A stretch of DNA of 5,350 nt from Anaerolineae bacterium. Lineage in GTDB: Bacteria; Chloroflexota; Anaerolineae; 4572-78; J111. Shown piece by piece: positions 1 through 4,407 of this stretch. The notes under the pieces are model-generated. The model did not search any database and was not told where the DNA came from. It saw only the letters and a program-made list of their open reading frames with translations. Positions within the stretch are counted from its first letter, which is position 1. Every line of letters starts with the position of its first letter. The stretch covers positions 1 to 5,350 of the forward strand of contig JAGRCC010000483.1 of assembly GCA_020433785.1 (NCBI GenBank), read 5' to 3'. The position numbers were made by a program, and so were the translations under genes.

Positions 1-212
1 GTATCCCGATCAATGCGCTTATCCAGGCCGATGTTGAGGTGTGACGGGTTGACCGCTTGGTGGGCCTGATCCATCCCGGCTAAAAGCTGATCAGCCATAC
101 CAAACACCGCCCCCACCGCAAACGTTCCGGCCGCGATACTGAGCACAGCCAAAATCGTGCGTACTTTGTTATCCCACAGATCAGACCACAATTTGTACCA
201 AATGACGGACAT
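1..212 (-). CDS. MacB/FtsX-type ABC transporter permease, N-terminal part
   Basis: The first 70 codons of a minus-strand gene are present and the rest lies off the left edge. The translation starts MSVIWYKLWSDLWDNKVRTI and continues into a hydrophobic stretch (about residues 18-40), then a soluble stretch rich in D, Q and H. An N-terminal W-x-D-L-W-x-N-K-x-R-T cytoplasmic helix followed by L-S-I-x-x-G-x-F is the usual opening of MacB/FtsX-family permeases. In these proteins the first membrane helix leads into a large extracytoplasmic domain, and the protein works with an ATPase subunit in mechanotransmission or export. The start is supported by AGGAG (219-223) six bases upstream of the ATG. 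The gene has its own predicted promoter overlapping a TetR-type operator (284-298), so the tetR product just upstream probably represses it. The substrate cannot be inferred, and the ATPase gene is not in the window. Confidence 0.8.
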   Translation of the reverse strand, partial: MSVIWYKLWSDLWDNKVRTILAVLSIAAGTFAVGAVFGMADQLLAGMDQAHQAVNPSHLNIGLDKRIDRD

Positions 213-273
213 GTTTTGCTCCTGTTGAAAACCTAATCCATCTGAATTTATTGAATACCCATTAATTTTACAC

Positions 274-302
274 TGTATATATTTCGAACAATGTTAGGTA
301 AA
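274..302 (-). promoter_or_regulatory. Candidate promoter of the ABC permease gene
   Basis: On the minus strand TTTACC (-35, 297-302) and TATACA (-10, 274-279) are separated by exactly 17 bp. Each hexamer matches the sigma-70 consensus at four of six positions. The promoter lies between the tetR stop and the permease ATG and follows the T-run of the predicted tetR terminator. The 17-bp spacer holds most of the degenerate third TetR operator, the same geometry as at the tetR promoter, which strengthens the call. Confidence 0.5.
284..298. promoter_or_regulatory. Third TetR operator, degenerate
   Basis: TCGAAC-AAT-GTTAGG matches the two perfect operators upstream of tetR (CCGAAC-N3-GTTCGG) at 10 of 12 arm positions with the same 3-bp spacer. 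It sits about 70 bp upstream of the permease start codon, inside the candidate promoter. Binding here would block RNA polymerase, so the permease gene is probably a member of the TetR regulon. The two mismatches suggest weaker binding than at the tetR promoter. Confidence 0.6.
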
Positions 303-306
303 GTGC

Positions 307-331
307 AAAAAAATCTAAGACGATGGTCTCA
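307..331 (-). terminator. Candidate rho-independent terminator of tetR
   Basis: On the minus strand UGAGAC (331-326), the loop CAUC and GUCUUA (321-316) form a six-pair stem with one G-U pair. It is followed within two bases by seven Ts (313-307). The stem overlaps the tetR stop codon. It is short and not GC-rich, so it may be inefficient, but the position and T-run fit termination before the permease promoter. Confidence 0.45.
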
Positions 332-941
332 ACCCACGACACCAGGCTTCGAGCATGGTCCGGCTGGTAGCCAGCCAATCATGCTTATCTTGAGACAAAT
401 GGCTAACAATTAGGGTAGACATTCCGTGGACGGTAGCCCAGGCGGCAAAGACTAAATCGTCCCGCTGGTAGCTATTCGAGATTTCGCCGGCATCGAGACA
501 GCGCTGGATACCGTTGACCAAAACGTGATGCGTCCCTTTGGCGATAAACTTATCGTTTGGTGTTGAGGAGCGTAGGTCAGGGGTGTTGAAAATCAGCATG
601 AAGTGTTGGGGATTTTCAAGAGCAAAGCGAATGTAGGCCATGCCAAGTTCGATCAGATAGTCACGCGGCGGCAGGCTGGTAGATACGCTAAGCAGGTAGC
701 GGCTGAAGCGTTCGAAACCCTGGGCCACAACAGCTGCCACCAGTTCATCTTTATTGCTAAAATATTCATACAGTCCGGCGGGACTATAATCAATACGTCG
801 TGCAACTTCGCGTAGAGAAAATCCATGAGCGCCTCGCTCGCTAATCAACTCCCGGGCAGCATCAAGAATGGCTTCGCGAGTGCGAGCGGCGCGCCGTTCT
901 CTGGGAGATAACTCTTCTGTCATCATAGAATAAACGCTCAT
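315..941 (-). CDS. TetR-family transcriptional repressor (WHG-type C-terminal domain)
   Basis: This 208-aa protein is a normal size for TetR repressors. Residues 16-70 form the DNA-binding domain: R-T-R-E-A-I-L-D-A-A-R-E-L-I, then a helix-turn-helix F-S-L-R-E-V-A-R-R-I-x-Y-S-P-A-G-L-Y-E-Y-F-x-N-K-D-E-L (41-67), a textbook TetR signature. The C-terminal half is the ligand-binding and dimer domain. The W-A-T-V-H-G motif at 168-173 points to the TetR_C_33/WHG subclass. The frame is open up to a TTG at 1004, but that TTG is the first half of the -35 box and both operators would fall inside the gene. The real start must lie downstream, at the ATG at 941 (chosen) or the adjacent ATGs at 926 and 923; none has a good ribosome binding site. 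Two operators at its own promoter indicate autorepression, and a third lies before the permease gene. The inducer is unknown. Confidence 0.9.
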   Translation of the reverse strand: MSVYSMMTEELSPRERRAARTREAILDAARELISERGAHGFSLREVARRIDYSPAGLYEYFSNKDELVAAVVAQGFERFSRYLLSVSTSLPPRDYLIELGMAYIRFALENPQHFMLIFNTPDLRSSTPNDKFIAKGTHHVLVNGIQRCLDAGEISNSYQRDDLVFAAWATVHGMSTLIVSHLSQDKHDWLATSRTMLEAWCRGLRPSS

Positions 942-946
942 TGTAA

Positions 947-963
947 ACCGAACGATGTTCGGT
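947..963. promoter_or_regulatory. TetR operator O2 in the tetR leader
   Basis: ACCGAAC-GAT-GTTCGGT is a perfect palindrome with 7-bp arms and a 3-bp spacer. It starts just after the predicted transcription start (about 969) and ends a few bases before the ATG at 941. Repressor bound here would stop early elongation or block promoter clearance. Its centre is 35 bp from that of the operator in the promoter spacer, between three and three and a half helical turns. Confidence 0.75.
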
Positions 964-975
964 GAATATCTTCTG

Positions 976-1004
976 ATTATAACCGAACACTGTTCGGCTG
1001 TCAA
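976..1004 (-). promoter_or_regulatory. Consensus promoter of tetR
   Basis: On the minus strand TTGACA (999-1004) and TATAAT (976-981) are both exact consensus hexamers separated by 17 bp (982-998). This is the strongest promoter in the window. Its spacer is occupied by a TetR palindrome, so it should be highly active only when the repressor is released. It starts about 19 bp after the stop codon of the 148-aa gene, so tetR can be transcribed independently of that gene. Confidence 0.85.
983..997. promoter_or_regulatory. TetR operator O1 in the promoter spacer
   Basis: CCGAAC-ACT-GTTCGG is a perfect palindrome with 6-bp arms, placed between the -35 and -10 boxes of the tetR promoter. It shares its arms with the operator at 947-963, while the 3-bp spacers differ (ACT and GAT). 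Conserved arms around a variable spacer are what a real repressor site should show. Binding would directly exclude RNA polymerase. Confidence 0.8.
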
Positions 1005-1022
1005 GAGAGGGTGAAAAATATT

Positions 1023-1469
1023 TTATTGGCGACAGAAAAAGAGTTTGGCGCTGGCAAAGTTACCGGGAATTTCCTCAGGGGGATCATACATGGTCAATAT
1101 TCCGCCATTATTTTGTAGGACCGCATAATAGCGATTGTAAGTATTGACCATCGACTCATATTCGGCGGTTAAGTTGTCCTGCTGGGTTTGATAATTGGAC
1201 GGTTTAGGGTTGGCTTGGTCAAGAGCGCAGCCGGCGGCGGCAGTGTTCGCCAAACCTCTGGCGTAAGGAATAGGCAACGGTACACCTGTGGAAAGCGTGT
1301 ACAGAACGGTATGCGCCAAGACCCTTTGTCCGGATGTCGTAAAGGTGACTAGCGGCCAGAGCAGTACAAAACAAATCACCGGTACAATGAAAATGGCCAG
1401 TACACAACCCCGTCGAGCATGTTTGTTTTCCTCCTCAATCGGCATGCGGTCTCTTTCATAAACAGACAT
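1023..1469 (-). CDS. Hypothetical single-pass membrane protein, 148 aa
   Basis: I do not recognise this protein. It starts with about 20 charged residues (several E, K and R, ending H-A-R-R), followed by one hydrophobic helix (about 22-43, with prolines at 30 and 39). The positive-inside rule places the N-terminus in the cytoplasm and the remaining 105 residues outside. The outer part has a small and hydrophobic first half (P-L-P-I-P, A-A-A-G-C) and then a Q/N/Y-rich segment (about 92-121) that could be helical. Cys81 and Cys146 are both outside the membrane and could form a disulfide; there is no lipobox. An AGGAG/GGAGAG site (1479-1485) 9-11 bases upstream supports the ATG. A later ATG (codon 9) is possible but lacks this site. 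It lies upstream of tetR on the same strand with its own candidate promoter, so membership of the TetR regulon is not shown. Confidence 0.75.
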   Translation of the reverse strand: MSVYERDRMPIEEENKHARRGCVLAIFIVPVICFVLLWPLVTFTTSGQRVLAHTVLYTLSTGVPLPIPYARGLANTAAAGCALDQANPKPSNYQTQQDNLTAEYESMVNTYNRYYAVLQNNGGILTMYDPPEEIPGNFASAKLFFCRQ

Positions 1470-1506
1470 ATGCTTTAGCTCTCCTCTGAAAATGGTTGGT
1501 TTGTTT

Positions 1507-1557
1507 AGTTAGTGGGTTAGTTGGTTGCTAGCCAACCATCAAACCATCCCACTAACT
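1507..1557. repeat. Long imperfect hairpin in the intergenic region
   Basis: AGTTAGTGGG (1507-1516) pairs perfectly with CCCACTAACT (1548-1557). Inside, TGGTTG (1522-1527) pairs with CAACCA (1533-1538) around the loop CTAGC, with asymmetric bulges between the two stems. On the plus strand the outer stem runs into TTTTT, like a terminator, yet no plus-strand gene precedes it. On the minus strand it would lie in the 5' leader of the 148-aa gene. The surroundings are low-complexity GTT/GGTT/TTAG sequence (from about 1494), so it may be a decayed short repeat. Its function is unknown. Confidence 0.6.
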
Positions 1558-1574
1558 TTTTAATTGTCGGTGTC

Positions 1575-1603
1575 ATTCTATTAGGAACTGTCTGACTCCT
1601 CAA
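1575..1603 (-). promoter_or_regulatory. Candidate promoter of the 148-aa gene
   Basis: On the minus strand TTGAGG (-35, 1598-1603) and TAGAAT (-10, 1575-1580) are 17 bp apart, matching the consensus at 4/6 and 5/6. Transcription would start near 1568, giving a leader of about 100 bases that contains the hairpin at 1507-1557. No operator-like palindrome overlaps it. Confidence 0.4.
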
Positions 1604-1738
1604 TTTTTGTTTTGATAAATGTGTACTGAATTAATTTTACCTGAAAGCAATATCTTCCGGCAACCGGTTCGATCCATTCGCACCAGACGTAAGGAATTAT
1701 AGTTAGGCCGGGAAGAACTCGAATTAGGATTAGAGGAC
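1604..1738. other. Intergenic stretch with no recognisable feature
   Basis: This is the part of the 366-bp gap between the 148-aa gene and the MarR gene that the hairpin and promoters do not explain. I see no coding potential. There is only a small CCGG-CAA-CCGG repeat near 1658-1668 and an imperfect GAATTA direct repeat (about 1694 and 1720), neither strong enough to call a site. Confidence 0.5.
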
Positions 1739-1766
1739 TTGACACATCGACACGAATGATTATAAT
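1739..1766 (+). promoter_or_regulatory. Strong promoter of the marR gene
   Basis: TTGACA (1739-1744) and TATAAT (1761-1766) are exact consensus hexamers separated by 16 bp, giving a start near 1773 and a leader of about 64 bases. The -10 runs into the 24-bp palindrome at 1764-1787. The promoter may also drive the DHA2 exporter gene, since no convincing terminator or second good promoter is visible between the two genes. Confidence 0.8.
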
Positions 1767-1787
1767 AGTTCATATATATGAACTATT
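1764..1787. promoter_or_regulatory. Perfect 24-bp palindrome, probable MarR operator
   Basis: AATAGTTCATAT followed directly by its exact reverse complement ATATGAACTATT forms an uninterrupted 24-bp palindrome. It covers the end of the -10 box and the predicted transcription start. MarR-family dimers typically bind palindromes of this size, with TTC/GAA half-sites around an AT-rich centre, overlapping the promoter of their own gene. Repression of marR and probably of the downstream exporter is therefore the likely role. Confidence 0.8.
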
Positions 1788-1836
1788 TATAGCATTAATT
1801 TTTTGATACGTAAATTGACTTGATAAAGAGCTAATT

Positions 1837-2301
1837 ATGGACCCACAATGGCCCGAAGAAAAAGTAAGGGCGGCGCTAATTCGCCTCGATGAAGCCTGGA
1901 GCCGGCTCACCCGCCAGATTTCAGCCGATCTTAAGGGCAGTCCTCACCCTATTCCGCTCAGCCAGGCCCATCTACTGCGCTTGTTGGAGCGCAAGGGCGA
2001 TTTGAGTATGTCTGATCTGGCCAGTTTGCTGGGCATCACTTTGAGCGGATGTACCGCGGTAGTCGATCGCGCGGTTGAGGCCGGCTGGGTCGAGCGTAAG
2101 CGCCATCTCAACGATCGGCGGGTGGTATTGGTGGGGGTCAGCCCGGAAGGTCAACAGATGTTGGACCAACTCCGTCAATACCGCGCCACTATTTTTGCCC
2201 AATACCTAACCCGGCTCAACCCGGATGAAATTGAAACGCTGACCGACTTACTCAGCCGCATCGCCGAGGCCGTTGTGGTCGAGTCAGCCTCTACCGATTG
2301 A
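1837..2301 (+). CDS. MarR-family transcriptional regulator
   Basis: At 154 aa this has the usual length for MarR proteins. It begins with a dimerisation helix (about 8-32). The winged helix-turn-helix follows: L-S-Q-A-H-L-L-R-L-L-E (41-51), D-L-S-M-S-D-L-A-S-L-L-G-I (55-67), a recognition helix from T68 to V80, then G-W-V-E-R and the wing with the family's D-R-R signature (93-95) ending V-S-P-E-G. The C-terminal helices (about 106-148) complete the dimer interface. The single cysteine, C72, lies in the recognition helix rather than at the N-terminal redox position of OhrR-type members, so a small-molecule ligand is more likely than peroxide sensing. The ribosome binding site is weak (AAAGAG, 1825-1830). 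A perfect palindrome over its promoter indicates autorepression, and the DHA2 exporter downstream is the obvious target. Confidence 0.92.
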   Translation: MDPQWPEEKVRAALIRLDEAWSRLTRQISADLKGSPHPIPLSQAHLLRLLERKGDLSMSDLASLLGITLSGCTAVVDRAVEAGWVERKRHLNDRRVVLVGVSPEGQQMLDQLRQYRATIFAQYLTRLNPDEIETLTDLLSRIAEAVVVESASTD

Positions 2302-2331
2302 TGGATTTTGTAACCCATCCTCCCCATCGGT
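2293..2331. other. Weak stem-loop around the marR stop codon
   Basis: ACCGAT (2293-2298) can pair with ATCGGT (2326-2331), and GATGG (2300-2304) with CCATC (2315-2319) inside it. The bulges are unequal and there is no T-run afterwards, so it does not look like a functional rho-independent terminator. It could attenuate read-through from marR into the exporter gene or protect the 3' end of the marR part of the transcript. Confidence 0.3.
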
Positions 2332-2375
2332 GACAGTTCCTATCGTATAGCAATACCTATAAACATTGTATTCTC

Positions 2376-2426
2376 GTTCGTAGTCAGCCTGTCATGGCTA
2401 GGATCGCCAACGCGATCGCTACGAAC
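2376..2426. repeat. 51-bp element with three-way-junction fold
   Basis: GTTCGTAG (2376-2383) and CTACGAAC (2419-2426) form a perfect outer stem. Inside are two separate hairpins: AGCC-TGTCAT-GGCT (2386-2399) and GATCGC-CAAC-GCGATC (2402-2417). Only one or two bases are unpaired at each junction arm. The sequence includes the octamer GCGATCGC (2412-2419). It ends 12 bases before the ribosome binding site of the exporter gene. A compact palindromic element in a gap resembles dispersed REP-like or small MITE-like repeats, but only one copy is present here, so dispersal is an inference. Confidence 0.6.
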
Positions 2427-2452
2427 CTTTATCTTTTAAGGAGTCTGTAATA

Positions 2453-4144
2453 ATGCCAAATTCTATTTCAAACTTGATGAAACGCGTCCGAACCGATTCC
2501 CGCACCGAAGCAGAAAAAAATTACGTTCAAGCGACCAACCAGATTACCGGTAGTCGCCGTTGGTGGGCTTTGGGCGCCGTCTTGATCACCATGTTCTTTT
2601 CCGCGCTGGACCAGACCATTATCTCAACCGCGATGCCGGTCATTATTGGTGAACTGCAAGGGTTCTCGCTTTACGCCTGGACTTTTACTGCCTACATGTT
2701 AACCTCGGCGGTGACGGTGCCGATTTACGGCAAGCTGTCCGATGTCTACGGTCGCAAACCATTTTATATTTTGGGGCTTGTTCTGTTTATGCTGGGCTCG
2801 ATGGTGTCCGGTATGGTCGGCAGCATGCCGCAGCTCATTATTGCCCGCGCATTGCAAGGGATGGGAGCCGGCGCTTTGTTAAGCATGCCCCGAGCTACCA
2901 TCGGCGATATTTTCAACCCCAGAGAACGGGGTCGCTGGATGGGGGTGATTGCCTCGGTATTTGGCTTGGCCAGCATTGCCGGCCCCACAATGGGCGGCTG
3001 GATTACCGATAATTGGGGCTGGCGCTGGGTTTTTTACATCAATTTGCCGGTGGCCGGCGCGGCCTTGTTGACGGTCCTCTACGCGCTGCCCTCAGTCAAA
3101 ACCGAACACAACGTCAAGCTCGATTGGCAAGGGAGTTTGGCTTTGGTCGCCGGGTTAGTGCCGCTGCTGTTAGGGTTTACTTGGGCCGGTAATGAATATG
3201 CCTGGAACTCGATCCAAATTTTAGGGCTTTTTGCCGCCGCCATCTTTTTCCTGGGGCTCTTTATTTGGATTGAACGCCACGCCGCCGAACCGATTTTTGC
3301 ACCTGACCTGTTTAGAAATCGTATCTTTACGTCCACCGCTATCGTGGCTATCTTCGTGTCGATGGGTATGTTTGGGGCTATCATTTTTCTGCCGCTGTTT
3401 GTACAGGGGGTTCTGGGTAAAACCGCCCAACAGTCCGGCCAGATTTTAACTCCGTTGATGCTCAGTTTTATTACCGGTAGCGTTATTGGCGGCCAGCTTA
3501 TTTCTCGAACCGGCAAGTACAAAGTTCAGGCGATAGTTGGAACTTTCTCCCTGCTGATTGGTACTTTTCTACTCACACGGATGGGGCCGGATACCACCGT
3601 CTTAACGGTAGTATTCAATAATATTCTGATCGGTTTGGGCATTGGCATTGTGTTGCCGCTGCTGAATGTGGCCGTGCAAAACGCATTCCCTTACCGGATG
3701 ATGGGTATGGTCAGCGCTACGCAGCAATTTGTGCGATCGCTGGGGGGTATTATTGTCGCGCCTATTTTAGGCACGGTGCTGGTCAGCATCTTTTCGGCCC
3801 AATTGGCGCAGTTGATGCCGCCTCAACTTCAGGCCGCGATTCAGACCTTACCGCCGGCTCAACAAGAACTCCTGCTCGATCCCCAAGGTTTGATCAACGC
3901 CGAAACCCAGGCCGCCATCCAATCCAGCTTTACCAGTATGAGTGAAAACGGAATAGTCCTTTATCATCAGTTTATTACGGCGGTGCATCAGGCTTTAACC
4001 GCCGGCACCGTGCGCTTATTTGCTGTGAGTACCGTATTTGCCCTACTGGCCTTTTTAACCACCTTTTTCTTGAAGGATATGGAACTCCAACAAGACGAGT
4101 TTTTTAAGGAACAGCAAAAAGAGACAGCATCCTTCTTAGAATAA
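2453..4144 (+). CDS. DHA2-family (EmrB/QacA type) MFS multidrug exporter
   Basis: This 563-aa membrane protein with about 14 predicted helices fits the 14-TM DHA2 drug:H+ antiporters. Visible motifs are L-D-Q-T-I-I (motif D1, 52-57), A-W-T-F-T-A-Y-M-L in TM2 (75-83), motif A G-K-L-S-D-V-Y-G-R-K in loop 2-3 (93-102), motif B R-A-L-Q-G-M-G-A-G (132-140) and the antiporter motif C G-L-A-S-I-A-G-P-T-M-G-G (171-182), followed by W-G-W-R-W-V-F-Y-I-N-L-P. A soluble loop (about 449-505, rich in P, Q and A) precedes the last helix (about 517-540), as is common in this family. The N-terminus has about 35 polar cytoplasmic residues. AAGGAG (2438-2443), nine bases upstream, supports the start. It follows marR by 151 bp on the same strand and is probably co-transcribed and controlled by that regulator. 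It should export lipophilic or cationic toxins; the substrate cannot be read from the sequence. Confidence 0.93.
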   Translation: MPNSISNLMKRVRTDSRTEAEKNYVQATNQITGSRRWWALGAVLITMFFSALDQTIISTAMPVIIGELQGFSLYAWTFTAYMLTSAVTVPIYGKLSDVYGRKPFYILGLVLFMLGSMVSGMVGSMPQLIIARALQGMGAGALLSMPRATIGDIFNPRERGRWMGVIASVFGLASIAGPTMGGWITDNWGWRWVFYINLPVAGAALLTVLYALPSVKTEHNVKLDWQGSLALVAGLVPLLLGFTWAGNEYAWNSIQILGLFAAAIFFLGLFIWIERHAAEPIFAPDLFRNRIFTSTAIVAIFVSMGMFGAIIFLPLFVQGVLGKTAQQSGQILTPLMLSFITGSVIGGQLISRTGKYKVQAIVGTFSLLIGTFLLTRMGPDTTVLTVVFNNILIGLGIGIVLPLLNVAVQNAFPYRMMGMVSATQQFVRSLGGIIVAPILGTVLVSIFSAQLAQLMPPQLQAAIQTLPPAQQELLLDPQGLINAETQAAIQSSFTSMSENGIVLYHQFITAVHQALTAGTVRLFAVSTVFALLAFLTTFFLKDMELQQDEFFKEQQKETASFLE

Positions 4145-4156
4145 GCATCACTCTAT

Positions 4157-4197
4157 AAAACGCCAAAATAAATAGCATTGACGCGGTTTAGCGTTTT
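4157..4197 (+). terminator. Possible terminator after the exporter gene
   Basis: AAAACGC (4157-4163) and GCGTTTT (4191-4197) form an outer inverted repeat. A tighter hairpin, ACGC-GGTTTA-GCGT (4181-4194), ends in a short T-run. It begins 12 bp after the exporter stop codon. The stem is short and the T-run has only four Ts, so efficiency is doubtful; the larger inverted repeat that follows directly may add to it. Confidence 0.35.
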
Positions 4198-4258
4198 GCC
4201 ACGAATTTTACGAATTTCCACTAATTTTATTTTTGGACTCATTCGTGAAATTCGTGGC
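4198..4258. repeat. Inverted repeat with 18-bp arms (ACGAAT type)
   Basis: GCCACGAATTTTACGAAT (4198-4215) and ATTCGTGAAATTCGTGGC (4241-4258) are reverse complements except at one position, which would still pair as G-U in the plus-strand transcript. They enclose a 25-bp AT-rich loop. Each arm contains a tandem ACGAATTT-like unit. Hairpins of the CACGAATTT/AAATTCGTG type recur between genes in many environmental bacterial genomes. On the plus strand it is followed by GATTTTTAAATC, so it could also terminate transcription. Confidence 0.7.
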
Positions 4259-4327
4259 TGATTTTTAAATCCTGGCGAGCCAACCGTGTAAGACTCCTGC
4301 TAAATCATAAAAACTCGCAAATTTTTC

Positions 4328-4356
4328 TTACCTGAGTGTCGTTATTGTGGTAAACT
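4328..4356 (+). promoter_or_regulatory. Weak candidate promoter for the 273-aa membrane protein
   Basis: TTACCT (4328-4333) and TAAACT (4351-4356) are 17 bp apart, and the -10 carries the extended TGG motif (4348-4350). The hexamers match only 3/6 and 4/6, so the extended -10 is the main support. TATATT (4363-4368) is an alternative -10 without a good -35. No operator-like palindrome is seen in this gap. Confidence 0.3.
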
Positions 4357-4407
4357 AGCAGTTATATTTAGCGAAATGAAGTTAAGATTTGCAGTCGGGA
4401 GGTTGTC

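Noticed and set aside
1219..1407. Second minus-strand open frame overlapping the 148-aa gene
   Set aside because: It has no ribosome binding site and an unnatural C/H/R-rich composition. The other frame has a good site and a coherent membrane-helix layout.
939..1469. Both the TetR protein and the 148-aa protein begin M-S-V-Y
   Set aside because: The similarity stops after four residues and the codons differ, so it is no sign of duplication.
2335..2352. Possible second MarR site: AGTTC half followed by TAT before the exporter gene
   Set aside because: Only the left half resembles the palindrome at 1764-1787; the right half does not match, so it falls short of a site.
2302..2375. Separate promoter for the exporter gene (GTGACA near 2330 with TATAAA near 2358)
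   Set aside because: The spacing is about 22 bp, too long for a sigma-70 promoter, and no better pair was found.
3101..3109. ACCGAACAC inside the exporter gene, identical to the left half of a TetR operator
   Set aside because: The right half (GTTCGG) is missing and the site lies deep in coding sequence, so it is most likely chance.
3079..3522. Long open frame on the minus strand opposite the exporter gene
   Set aside because: It is rich in P, K, S and I without any family motif, and it lies entirely under a gene whose plus-strand product has all the DHA2 signatures.
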